IMG/VR virus record: IMGVR_UViG_3300020192_000013
Location: 1 to 55,245 of that record
Source: a virus
Strand: one strand, 5' to 3'
DNA: 55,245 nt
The position numbers and the translations under genes are program-made. The notes under the pieces are model-generated. The model was given only the letters and a program-made list of their open reading frames with translations, did no database searches and was not told where the DNA came from. Below are positions 43,261 to 50,048 of the stretch, in pieces. Position 1 is the stretch's first letter; each line of letters begins with the position of its first letter.

Positions 43261-43661
43261 CGACCGAATCGGCAGCACAGCAGTACCTGCGCGAACATCT
43301 GGCGCAGTCACGAGGGCGCGAACTCGTCGTGCACAACCCGCACAGCAGGCCGCTCGATAGCCTTCCGGCTATCTACGGATTCAACAACGGCGGTGCGCCC
43401 GGATGGCTGATGGGCCAGCTCATCGCCGAAGACGGCACGCAACTCGGCGGGCACTGCTGCTCGCACGAGGGCTACATGCTCGCGGATCTCGGGATGCTGG
43501 ATGACTCGCGGCCGTACCGTCAAGAGACGTTCCGCGCGCACTACCCGGACGGCTACCGGATGGAGTGGGTGCCCACGCCTGACGTGGCGACGCACTCGGG
43601 CTTGGTGCTGGCGTTTAAGCGGAACGCGGCGAAGTGGGCGGCGAAGGAGGCGGCGACATGA
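43257..43661 (+). CDS. Hypothetical early protein with KEAAT cassette end
   Basis: A 134-aa protein (MTTESAAQQYLREHLAQSRGRELVVHNPHSRPLDSLPAIYGFNNGGAPGWLMGQLIAEDGTQLGGHCCSHEGYMLADLGMLDD). Well-mixed composition with a central Gly-rich turn and HCCSHEGYML, so a globular enzyme-like fold is possible. The last 40 bp nearly equal those of the minus-strand gene at 30016. Unknown. Confidence 0.6.
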   Translation: MTTESAAQQYLREHLAQSRGRELVVHNPHSRPLDSLPAIYGFNNGGAPGWLMGQLIAEDGTQLGGHCCSHEGYMLADLGMLDDSRPYRQETFRAHYPDGYRMEWVPTPDVATHSGLVLAFKRNAAKWAAKEAAT

Positions 43662-43990
43662 GCGACGAAGAGCAGCGCCTCGAGCACGGCGACCGAGTGG
43701 CGGCGCTCGCGGGCGACGCTGCGGCGCTGGCGACGGCGCTCGCGTGGGAGATGATGGACGAGCGGCGCGAGCGGGTAGCGCTGCTGCTGCGCGGCGAGCC
43801 GGAGCGCGCGGCGTGGGTCGAGGTGCTCGGCGACGACGTACGCGACCACGCGTCGGACATCGCGCGCGATGCGATTCGCGGCGACACGACGCGTGACGAC
43901 GACGCGCGGGAAGCGCTCGCGGATTGGCTGCGGGAAGAGGCGGGGCGAATCGTGGATGAGTGGCTGACGAAGAGGGGAGTGTTCACATGA
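43658..43990 (+). CDS. Acidic helical early protein
   Basis: A 110-aa protein (MSDEEQRLEHGDRVAALAGDAAALATALAWEMMDERRERVALLLRGEPERAAWVEVLGDDVRDHASDIARDAIRGDTTRDDDAREALADWLREEAGRIVDEWLTKRGVFT), strongly acidic, ATGA-coupled. A DNA-mimic role is conceivable but is speculation. Confidence 0.55.
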   Translation: MSDEEQRLEHGDRVAALAGDAAALATALAWEMMDERRERVALLLRGEPERAAWVEVLGDDVRDHASDIARDAIRGDTTRDDDAREALADWLREEAGRIVDEWLTKRGVFT

Positions 43991-44274
43991 AGACCGCGAA
44001 GCTAATGGGCAAAAAGACGTCGATGGACGGCGCAGTGCAGCGGCGCCACTACCGCCTATCGGAGCCGATCGCACCGCGCGACTGGCCCGGAGGCGAGTCG
44101 TCAGACCATGTCATCGTGTCCGCGTCGGCCGTCTCGGGCACGCCTGAGACGTACATTTTCACTGCTGACGCGAGTGGCAATATCAAGTCTTGGGTCGAAT
44201 GCGACGGGTCGTTCCGCGGCGCGCTCGACCATGACGAAGCGCTGCGCCGCGCGGGCTACGAGGTAGCGTCGTGA
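43987..44274 (+). CDS. Hypothetical beta-rich early protein
   Basis: A 95-aa protein (MKTAKLMGKKTSMDGAVQRRHYRLSEPIAPRDWPGGESSDHVIVSASAVSGTPETYIFTADASGNIKSWVECDGSFRGALDHDEALRRAGYEVAS), a small beta fold followed by a helix. ATGA start, GTGA end. Unknown. Confidence 0.6.
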   Translation: MKTAKLMGKKTSMDGAVQRRHYRLSEPIAPRDWPGGESSDHVIVSASAVSGTPETYIFTADASGNIKSWVECDGSFRGALDHDEALRRAGYEVAS

Positions 44275-44579
44275 ACACCGAAGCGCGGCTAAGAACTCGA
44301 ATCGATGCGCTGCGCTCAGCTCTGCTGCGTGTGGGACTGGCGCCGCGTGTGCCAGAAGAGTGCGCGATCGCCGAGGCCGCGGTGCACGCATCGCACGCCG
44401 CAGGGCGGGCGCTAGGTGCTTTGCGCGACGCGTTGTTCTCGACGCTTCCCGATCGATTGGAGCGATTGGAGCGCGCGGGTCTCGATTACGCCCGGCTCTC
44501 GGACAAATCGGACGAGGCGCAGGAGGCGTGGCTCGTCGTTCGACGGCGCAACGACGCGCTGCGCACGGTGTCGCGATGA
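44271..44579 (+). CDS. Hypothetical helical early protein
   Basis: A 102-aa protein from GTG: MNTEARLRTRIDALRSALLRVGLAPRVPEECAIAEAAVHASHAAGRALGALRDALFSTLPDRLERLERAGLDYARLSDKSDEAQEAWLVVRRRNDALRTVSR. Helical. ATGA-coupled to the next gene. Unknown. Confidence 0.55.
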   Translation: MNTEARLRTRIDALRSALLRVGLAPRVPEECAIAEAAVHASHAAGRALGALRDALFSTLPDRLERLERAGLDYARLSDKSDEAQEAWLVVRRRNDALRTVSR

Positions 44580-44851
44580 CCGCCGAGACGATCGCGCCGG
44601 TGATGGTGCTCGGCGTCGTGTGCGCGCACCGGTCCGACGCGTACGGGACGCGTACGTGGGCGGGCGAATCGGCGGCTGGGCTGACGATGCATCTGACGCG
44701 CGATCTCGACTACTGCTGGCTGACAGTGTTCCTCGGCGCTCACGTGCTCTCGCAGGGGCACGGAGCGACCGTCGACGAAGCGGAGACCGCGTGCGAGCGG
44801 TGGGCGATGGAGCGGCAAGCGCTGCTCGCGAGCGTGCGGAGGGTGACGTGA
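44576..44851 (+). CDS. Hypothetical small early protein
   Basis: A 91-aa protein (MTAETIAPVMVLGVVCAHRSDAYGTRTWAGESAAGLTMHLTRDLDYCWLTVFLGAHVLSQGHGATVDEAETACERWAMERQALLASVRRVT). A beta section followed by a helix. GTGA-coupled to Gp157. Possibly linked to recombination; unknown. Confidence 0.55.
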   Translation: MTAETIAPVMVLGVVCAHRSDAYGTRTWAGESAAGLTMHLTRDLDYCWLTVFLGAHVLSQGHGATVDEAETACERWAMERQALLASVRRVT

Positions 44852-45324
44852 CACGTTTGTACGAACTCGCGCCAGAATACGCGGCGCTCGCGGAAGCGCT
44901 CGACGACGGCGAGGACTGCGCGGCGCAACTCGCGGCGGTCACTGGCGAGTTGACCGCGAAGGTCAACGGGCTCGTCCATGTGCTCGCGGCGCTCGGCGCG
45001 GAGGTCGACGTCATCCGCGCGGAGGAGCAGCGCCTCGCCGAACGGCGGCGCGTGCGCGAGTCGCGCGTCGAGTCGTTGCGCGAGTACCTGCGCACGAACA
45101 TGGACGCATCCGGCATTGCGAAGATATCGACTGGCACGCATACGATATCGGTTGCCGATGGCGCGGCGCGAGTCATCATCGAGGACGAGGGGGCGGTGCC
45201 GGTAGAGTACACGCGGACGCGCGTCGAGATCGACAAGCGCGCTATTTTGGCGGCAATGAAGAGTGACGGGGAGTGCGTGCCGGGGACGCGGGTAGAGCGC
45301 AGCCGAGCGCTGCGGATCAAGTGA
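44848..45324 (+). CDS. Siphovirus Gp157-family protein
   Basis: A 158-aa protein from GTG (MTRLYELAPEYAALAEALDDGEDCAAQLAAVTGELTAKVNGLVHVLAAL). The family pattern is clear: a coiled coil, LREYLRTNMDASGIAKISTGTHTISV, then VEYTRTRVEIDKRAILAAMKSDGECVPGTRVERSRALRIK with the hallmark PGxRxxxxxSLRIK end. Gp157 proteins are commonly found beside single-strand annealing proteins such as RecT, as here, and are thought to assist recombination or resist phage-defence systems. Confidence 0.9.
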   Translation: MTRLYELAPEYAALAEALDDGEDCAAQLAAVTGELTAKVNGLVHVLAALGAEVDVIRAEEQRLAERRRVRESRVESLREYLRTNMDASGIAKISTGTHTISVADGAARVIIEDEGAVPVEYTRTRVEIDKRAILAAMKSDGECVPGTRVERSRALRIK

Positions 45325-45343
45325 TAGCAAAGGGAGATCAGAC

Positions 45344-46225
45344 ATGACGAATGAACTGGCGACGAGAGCGGCTGGATTGGACATGGCGGACACGCTGCCG
45401 GACGTGGAGCGATTGGCGGCTACGCTCATCCGGGCGGGCGGCGGATTCATCCCGGCGCACTTCAAGACCCCGGGGCAGATCGCGGCGGTGATTCTCGCCG
45501 GCCGTGAACTCGGCGTTCCACCGATGGTGTCGCTCCGGGTGTTCTTCCTGGTCGACGGAAAACTGGGGATGGATGCCGCGTTTGTTCTCGGGCGCATGAT
45601 TGTCGCCGGCATCGTGTGCGAGTGGATGCACTCCGACGACACGCGAGCGACGCTGCGTGTAACCCGCGCGGGCACGGCGCCGTACCTGTCGACGTTCACG
45701 CGGGAGGACGCGCAACGGGCGGGGCTCTGGGGGCGTGGGCCGTGGAGCAAGTATCCGCAGGCGATGCTGCGCGCTCGTGCGGCGACGGCAGCGGCACGCG
45801 CCTACGCGCCTGACGTTTTCAGCGGCGCCGTCTACACCGCCGAGGAGTTGCGCGGCAGCGACGAAGAGCACGCACCGCAGGCGGCTCCGCAGCGCATCGA
45901 GAGCGTGGCGGCGGCGGTCGTCGCGTCGTCGGGCGCTGACGTGCCGGCGCTGCCGAGCGCTACCGAGCGGCTGCTCGAGGCCATCGCGGTTGCCGGCAGC
46001 GAAGTCGAACTCCAGCAGATCAAGGAGCTCGGCGTCAACCCCGCGTGGAAGACCATGACGAGCGACGAACGCGACGACGTCAAGGTGTGGTTCAACAAGG
46101 CGCGCGTTCGCATCGCCGCGATCAATCGCGCGGCCGTCGAGGCGATGGAGCGCGACGCGGCGGACGACGGCGGCGGTTATCTGGCAGGCGACGCAGACAG
46201 CGGCGCAGAGGAGGTAGCGCGATGA
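45344..46225 (+). CDS. recT-like: RecT-family single-strand annealing protein
   Basis: A 293-aa protein with GGGAG before the ATG. The core HFKTPGQIAAVILAGRELGVPPMVSLRVFFLVDGKLGMDAAFVLGRMIVAG and TFTREDAQRAGLWGRGPWSKYPQAMLRARAATAAARAYAPDVFSGAVYTAEEL is typical of RecT/Red-beta-type annealing proteins of phages. A helical C-terminal domain follows (VNPAWKTMTSDERDDVKVWFNKA). It pairs complementary strands with help of the SSB encoded immediately downstream. No exonuclease partner was seen. Confidence 0.9.
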   Translation: MTNELATRAAGLDMADTLPDVERLAATLIRAGGGFIPAHFKTPGQIAAVILAGRELGVPPMVSLRVFFLVDGKLGMDAAFVLGRMIVAGIVCEWMHSDDTRATLRVTRAGTAPYLSTFTREDAQRAGLWGRGPWSKYPQAMLRARAATAAARAYAPDVFSGAVYTAEELRGSDEEHAPQAAPQRIESVAAAVVASSGADVPALPSATERLLEAIAVAGSEVELQQIKELGVNPAWKTMTSDERDDVKVWFNKARVRIAAINRAAVEAMERDAADDGGGYLAGDADSGAEEVAR

Positions 46226-46689
46226 GCGACATGAGCAATTGGAGTGGCACCGGCAGGCTCGGCAAAGACCCCGAAGTGCGCAAACTGCCGAACGGCGACG
46301 ACGTGTGCAACTTCAGGATCGCCGTCAACGGCTTCAAGAAGGACGACCCGGCGACGTGGATCGGAGTGTCGCTCTTCGGCAAGAACTGCGCGGTCGCGCG
46401 GTATCTGCACAGGGGCAGTCGCATCGCCGTAACCGGGAGGCTGAGCGTGCGGGAGTACGAGCGGCGCGACGGCACGAAGGGGACCGACGTCGAGGTGCGC
46501 GCGGTCGACGTCACGCTCTTGGACGCCAAGGGCAGCGGCGGCGGCGACACTGGCACGCATCGGCAGCGCGGCGAGGATGCGGGGTTCGCCGACGACTTCC
46601 CGCCCGACGACTTCTTCGGCAACCGCGGCGGGAGTGGCGGCGCTGGCGCGGACGACGAAATTCCCTTTGCTCCGTGGGATCTGCCGTGA
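46222..46689 (+). CDS. ssb: Single-stranded DNA-binding protein
   Basis: A 155-aa protein, ATGA-coupled to RecT. The OB fold (WSGTGRLGKDPEVRKLPNGDDVCNFRIAVNGF ... WIGVSLFGKNCAVARYLHRGSRIAVTGRLSVREYERRDGTKGTDVEVRAVDVTLL) is followed by a Gly-rich linker and the acidic tip DDEIPFAPWDLP, close to the usual DDDIPF. It coats single-stranded DNA in replication and recruits partners. Confidence 0.93.
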   Translation: MSDMSNWSGTGRLGKDPEVRKLPNGDDVCNFRIAVNGFKKDDPATWIGVSLFGKNCAVARYLHRGSRIAVTGRLSVREYERRDGTKGTDVEVRAVDVTLLDAKGSGGGDTGTHRQRGEDAGFADDFPPDDFFGNRGGSGGAGADDEIPFAPWDLP

Positions 46690-46700
46690 CCTGACCTCTC

Positions 46701-46740
46701 GCGCGTCACCGACCATAACCCCCCCCCTTGGGTGACGCGC
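46701..46740 (+). promoter_or_regulatory. 10-bp perfect hairpin with C9 loop after ssb
   Basis: GCGCGTCACC (46701-46710) pairs fully with GGTGACGCGC (46731-46740). The 20-nt loop holds a run of nine C (46719-46727). No T-run follows, so it is not a standard terminator; it may stabilise the recT-ssb mRNA end or form a protein-binding site. Confidence 0.6.
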
Positions 46741-46750
46741 AGTCGGCCTT

Positions 46751-46796
46751 GCTCCCTCGGCCGCAGGTGACGTGTGTCGCCAGAGGGAGCGCTTTT
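46751..46796 (+). terminator. Intrinsic terminator candidate
   Basis: GCTCCCTC (46751-46758) pairs with GAGGGAGC (46783-46790), enclosing a second stem GGTGAC/GTCGCC, followed by GC and TTTT (46793-46796). Only four T's follow, so termination may be partial. It separates the recT-ssb unit from the next genes. Confidence 0.6.
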
Positions 46797-46873
46797 GCCC
46801 TGAATCGAACCGGATGAGAGCCGGCCGGACGCGGTCGGTACGGTAGTGGGTTCGACTCCCACAAGGGGCGCCA
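46797..46873 (+). tRNA. tRNA-like element (degenerate tRNA or pseudo-tRNA)
   Basis: Length 77 including an encoded CCA. The T-arm is perfect: GTGGG-TTCGACT-CCCAC (46846-46862). The acceptor pairs GCCCT with GGGGC (5 of 7 pairs, one G-T wobble), discriminator G, then CCA. A 5-6 bp anticodon-like stem can be drawn (46821-46826 with 46833-46838) but the loop lacks U33, and no proper D-arm exists. It may be a decayed tRNA, a host-tRNA 3' end acting as an attachment core, or a tRNA mimic. No anticodon is assigned. Confidence 0.4.
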
Positions 46874-46897
46874 CGGACACCGAAAGAGGAGAACGCG

Positions 46898-47046
46898 ATG
46901 GCAAGCACGACCGATTACGCGGCAGCGCTGGCGAGGTTGGAGGCGTGGGTGGCGGAGTCCGGCGACCGGAGCGCGACGCTGTTATGCTCACCGAGGCTAT
47001 TACGCGCGCGCTCGACGCGATGGCGCAAGAGGTGGCGAATGTCTGA
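46898..47046 (+). pseudogene. Small gene, apparently frameshifted near 46979-46984
   Basis: The ATG at 46898 has a strong AGAGGAG ribosome site and codes MASTTDYAAALARLEAWVAESGDRSA. After that this frame turns Arg-rich (LLRARSTRWRKRWR), while another frame carries the natural continuation VMLTEAITRALDAMAQEVANV and stops at 47046, overlapping the next ATG (47039). Joining the two gives a coherent protein of about 46 aa. A 2-base difference or one missing base near 46980 would explain it; it may be an error or a decayed gene. Unshifted, the frame fuses to the 47039 gene. Confidence 0.45.
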
Positions 47047-48016
47047 CGAATCGGAGCCGGTGTGCGCGGGGCTGACGTGCATCCGCCACGAGTTTGCGCT
47101 GCGGCAGCGCGTGGACGCGCTCACGGCGAAACTCGCGGAGGCTGGCGACGTCATCAACAGCGCGCGCGCGGCCTACGAGGACGACCTGCGGAAGCGCGAC
47201 GAACTCGCCGGAGACCGCGCGCGCCGCATGGACGCGGAACTCGAGTCGGCGTATGCCGCTCGCGACGACGCGCGCAGCGACCGCGGCGTGTGGAAGGGGC
47301 GCGCGCTCGTGGCGGAGGTGGCCGGAGGCTTCGTCGACGCGCGGCGAGTACGCGAGGCGGAGGCGGAGTGTGATGGCTGGCGACTGCGCTGCGAGAGGGC
47401 GGAATCGTTGCGCGGCTCGCTCGCTGCGGAACTGGAGGCGATGCGGGCCGAGCGCGACGAGGCGCGAGCGCCCGGTGTGTCTTTTGAGCGCGAGGGGGAC
47501 GGGCGCTGGATCGCCGGCGTGGACGCGCTGCCTGGCGTGCTCGCGTACGGTGCGACGCGGGAGTCGGCGCTTGCGTCGGTCCAAGCGCTCGCGCGCAAGG
47601 TCATCGCCGAGCGCGACGCTGCGCGGGCGGACGGCCACGAGTCCGGCGCTGAGATCCTCGTATCGTGCGTCCACGACCTGCTGTGGTCCGCGGAGCATCG
47701 CGGCGAGTCGGTCGTCGACATGGCCGCGCGGTGCAAGCGCGAGCGTGACGAGGCGAAGGCGAGGGCGGACGCGGCGGAAGCGGAGGTCGCGCTCGTGGAG
47801 GCGGAGCGCGACGATTCCGCCGACCGCGAGCGGCTGGCCATCGCCGAGTGGCATCGGGTGCGCGACGAGCGCGACGCGCTGGTGCCTCGGGTGCGCGACG
47901 GGTGGGACGAGGAACACGCCGTGCTGCGCCGCGAGCTCGAGCACGTACGCAAGGACCGCGACGCACTGCGAACGCGTTTGACCGCGACGTTCAAGGCGCT
48001 GACGGGTGAGCCGTGA
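47039..48016 (+). CDS. Coiled-coil protein with embedded HicB-like domain
   Basis: A 325-aa protein (MSDESEPVCAGLTCIRHEFALRQRVDALTAKLAEAG) with AAGAGGTGG before the ATG. Long Ala/Arg/Glu coiled coils (20-145 and 230-325) flank residues 148-192, FEREGDGRWIAGVDALPGVLAYGATRESALASVQALARKVIAER, which match the HicB antitoxin N-terminal fold (xExDGRWIAxVPxLPGVxAYGxTxxEAxxxxxxLAxxVI). No HicA-type toxin is adjacent. The domain may act as a decoy antitoxin or simply in assembly. Confidence 0.7.
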   Translation: MSDESEPVCAGLTCIRHEFALRQRVDALTAKLAEAGDVINSARAAYEDDLRKRDELAGDRARRMDAELESAYAARDDARSDRGVWKGRALVAEVAGGFVDARRVREAEAECDGWRLRCERAESLRGSLAAELEAMRAERDEARAPGVSFEREGDGRWIAGVDALPGVLAYGATRESALASVQALARKVIAERDAARADGHESGAEILVSCVHDLLWSAEHRGESVVDMAARCKRERDEAKARADAAEAEVALVEAERDDSADRERLAIAEWHRVRDERDALVPRVRDGWDEEHAVLRRELEHVRKDRDALRTRLTATFKALTGEP

Positions 48017-48312
48017 TCTGCCCCTGCTATTCGCGTGAGCGACGGTGTGATGATTGCCAGCGCCGTGAGGACGAGCGCGCTGCGGATGAGGCAAAGACCG
48101 ACCTTGCCGCCGAGGCAGCTTTGTTTGAGGCATCGGCCGTCATCTTCGACGACCCCCACGACGATTCACCGCAGGATGAGGCTGACCTGCAACGCGAAGA
48201 GCGCGCTGCGGATGAGGCAAAGACCGCTGCGGCCGCGTGCGCTCGAGATAACCCGCGCCTGCCCCGTCGTGAGCGCCGACGACTCGAGCGGGCGCAGAGG
48301 AGGTCTTCGTGA
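48013..48312 (+). CDS. Cys-cluster protein with internal duplication
   Basis: A 99-aa protein from GTG (GTGA): MICPCYSRERRCDDCQRREDERAADEAKT. CPC ... CDDC make one metal site. The block ERAADEAKT appears twice because 28 bp (48073-48100) are repeated exactly at 48199-48226. A basic end follows (RRERRRLERAQRR). Unknown; probably nucleic-acid binding. Confidence 0.6.
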   Translation: MICPCYSRERRCDDCQRREDERAADEAKTDLAAEAALFEASAVIFDDPHDDSPQDEADLQREERAADEAKTAAAACARDNPRLPRRERRRLERAQRRSS

Positions 48313-48545
48313 CGCTCGAAAACGACATGGTCGCTTCGCTGTTCGCCGAGGTCGCGGAGCTGCGCGCCAAGCTCGCGGTGCGACTGCCGGTGATCGTCAC
48401 CTGCGCGGACTGCTCGCGGTGCAACAGCACGGGGGATCCCGACGACGACTGGTGCGAGCATCCCGGCGCAGACGACGGCGACGATCGCGCCGTTGACGCG
48501 ACGCGCCCTCCGCCTTCGTGGTGTCCGATGCGAGGTGCGCTGTGA
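48309..48545 (+). CDS. Cys-cluster protein, paralogue C (CxxCxxC...CxHP...CPMR)
   Basis: A 78-aa protein from GTG: MTLENDMVASLFAEVAELRAKLAVRLPVIVTCADCSRCNSTGDPDDDWCEHPGADDGDDRAVDATRPPPSWCPMRGAL. A short coiled coil precedes the zinc-site motif. Closely similar in its second half to the minus-strand gene at 30587; more distantly to that at 27943. Confidence 0.7.
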   Translation: MTLENDMVASLFAEVAELRAKLAVRLPVIVTCADCSRCNSTGDPDDDWCEHPGADDGDDRAVDATRPPPSWCPMRGAL

Positions 48546-48703
48546 AGATAGGCAACAAGGCGCAAAAGGGCGCCGTCGTCATCGTCGCTGTCGGCGCATC
48601 TGTCACCATCTCACGGCGTGAGCGCATCGCAATTGCGGTCCTCGCTCCGGTCGACCGCGAGCCTGTAGTGCGGCAAAGAGCCGCGCCGCGAGGTGCGACG
48701 TGA
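48542..48703 (+). CDS. 53-aa hypothetical protein
   Basis: GTG start (GTGA): MKIGNKAQKGAVVIVAVGASVTISRRERIAIAVLAPVDREPVVRQRAAPRGAT. The stretch ASVTISRRERIAIAVLAPVDREPVVR has a faint likeness to the second half of CsrA-type RNA regulators, but key positions are missing and I do not assign it. Overlaps at both ends support it as a gene. Confidence 0.5.
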   Translation: MKIGNKAQKGAVVIVAVGASVTISRRERIAIAVLAPVDREPVVRQRAAPRGAT

Positions 48704-49305
48704 CCGACGTAAAAGAGCGCCCCATTCTGTTTTCCGCGCCGATGGTCCGCGCGATCCTCAGCGACGCGAAAACGCAGACGCGGCGCGTGGTCTCCGCGCG
48801 TCACGACTCGTATACCGTGCCCGTGTCGTGCCCATACGGGTCGCCCGGCGACGTGCTGTGGGTGCGGGAGACTTGGGGCCTATTCGACCGCGAGGCGATC
48901 GGCGGAGAGAAGGGCTACGGCGTAGCGTGGCGCGCGACGCACCCGAGCCTCGACGACGGCGCCGAGTGGATCGACGGCCCTGTCGACTACCCGGCGACGA
49001 TCAAGGCGTCCGAGAAGTGGCGCCCGTCGATCCATATGCCGCGGTGGGTCTGCCGTCTGCGGCTGCGCGTGACGTCGATGCGAATCGAGCGACTGCACGA
49101 CATCTCGGAGGCGGATGCGATGGCGGAGGGCGTGACGCCGTACACGACGCACACGCTCCGAATGACCGACCCGGACGCTACCGGCCCGCTGTATCGCCCC
49201 GCCTTCGAGGATCTCTGGGACTCGATCAACGGCAAGCGGTTTCCGTGGGCAAGCAATCCGCGCGTGTGGGTCGTGGGCTTCGAGCGGATCGGCGGTGAGC
49301 CGTGA
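48700..49305 (+). CDS. ASCH/YqfB-like phage protein
   Basis: A 201-aa protein from GTG: MTDVKERPILFSAPMVRAILSDAKTQTRRVV. It follows a widespread phage family: RPILFSAPMVRAIL, TQTRR, YGSPGDVLWVRETW, WRPSIHMPRWVCRLRLRVTSMRIERLHDISEADAMAEGV, FEDLWDSINGKRFPWASNPRVWVVGFERI. The fold is thought to be ASCH-like (RNA or modified-base binding); its role in phages is not known. Confidence 0.8.
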   Translation: MTDVKERPILFSAPMVRAILSDAKTQTRRVVSARHDSYTVPVSCPYGSPGDVLWVRETWGLFDREAIGGEKGYGVAWRATHPSLDDGAEWIDGPVDYPATIKASEKWRPSIHMPRWVCRLRLRVTSMRIERLHDISEADAMAEGVTPYTTHTLRMTDPDATGPLYRPAFEDLWDSINGKRFPWASNPRVWVVGFERIGGEP

Positions 49306-49733
49306 ACCGCCTGGACCGCGCGCGCATCGCGCTGGCGTACGAGTACCTGCGTTACCGTTCGCGCTTCGACGGCGACGACGAATGGAAGACGGTCAGCAGC
49401 GCTGAGGCGTGGAGCATGGTCGACAAGTCCGCGATCACGCTGCCGTACCTGCTACGGGTGAAGGTCGCTCCCGAACTCTACACGGGCGACGAGCGCATCC
49501 TCCGCGCACGTCTCGCGCTGTACCTGCGTGCGCTGCTGCGGGCGGGCGCGAACGACCTTGGGGCGCGGACCCGCGTGCCGATACCGCGCAGGGTCTGCCG
49601 CAGCGTCGAGCACAACCGCCACGATGACCCCGAGGGGCTGCGCTGCAGGTCCGCTGCGTGCGACTGCTGGACTTTCACGCGCCGCATCCGCCCGCTCTGG
49701 GAGAGCGCACCGGCGCACCGGGTGGCGACGTGA
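49302..49733 (+). CDS. Hypothetical protein
   Basis: A 143-aa protein from GTG: MNRLDRARIALAYEYLRYRSRFDGDDEWKTVSSAEAWSMVDKSAITLPYLLRVKVAPELYTGDERILRARLALYLRALLRAG. Helical N-terminus; a C-terminal CRSVEHN ... CRSAACDCW cluster could bind metal. Unknown. Confidence 0.6.
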   Translation: MNRLDRARIALAYEYLRYRSRFDGDDEWKTVSSAEAWSMVDKSAITLPYLLRVKVAPELYTGDERILRARLALYLRALLRAGANDLGARTRVPIPRRVCRSVEHNRHDDPEGLRCRSAACDCWTFTRRIRPLWESAPAHRVAT

Positions 49734-49939
49734 CCTGCGGCGACTGCGGCGCGGCTAGGCCCGAGAAGACGTCCGCGCGCTGCCGTGCGTGCTACCGCGC
49801 TAGCGTCGCCAACCCCGCCGCCGCCGCCGTCGCGGCCCTGCTGGCGAAGATCGACGCGAGCGCGTGCATGGGCGATTGCTGCGACGGCGACGCCGTGCGG
49901 CTGCTGGCGCATCGCGTGCGCGAGGCGGTGGCGACGTGA
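49730..49939 (+). CDS. Small zinc-ribbon protein
   Basis: A 69-aa protein from GTG: MTCGDCGAARPEKTSARCRACYRASVANPAAAAVAALLAKIDASACMGDCCDGDAVRLLAHRVREAVAT. CGDCG ... CRAC form a zinc ribbon, followed by a second CMGDCC motif. Last gene before the P3 promoter. Probably nucleic-acid binding. Confidence 0.6.
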   Translation: MTCGDCGAARPEKTSARCRACYRASVANPAAAAVAALLAKIDASACMGDCCDGDAVRLLAHRVREAVAT

Positions 49940-49976
49940 GCGCCTAATCTATTTTCGCGGCGCCTGATAATAATCG

Positions 49977-50026
49977 TTGACGTGCCGATTATTCAAGCGC
50001 ATATCTATTGAGTCGGACGGGCCGAC
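49977..50026 (+). promoter_or_regulatory. Promoter P3 with 5' hairpin
   Basis: TTGACG (49977-49982) with an AT-rich -10 region (CATATCTATT, 50000-50009; best fit CATATC at 17 bp), then GTCGG-ACGGG-CCGAC (50012-50026). The distance from TTG to CGGACGG is 37 bp, the same as in P1. GCCGATT, the reverse of AATCGGC found in the other two cassettes, lies in the spacer. It drives the gene at 50049 and those after it. Confidence 0.6.
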
Positions 50027-50048
50027 CCACTGGCACACGGAGAAGACC

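Noticed and set aside
46797-46873. Attachment site for site-specific integration
   Set aside because: A tRNA 3' end is present but no integrase or excisionase gene was found anywhere in the window, so only an ancestral site can be considered.
46846-47046. 66-codon frame starting in the tRNA-like element
   Set aside because: Its first 45 codons are Gly/Arg-rich and lie over the tRNA-like element; only its last 20 codons look coding and fit the frameshifted small gene.
48542-48703. CsrA-like RNA regulator
   Set aside because: Only a faint likeness in the order of apolar residues before A-P and in V-x-R. The N-terminal strand and key residues are missing.
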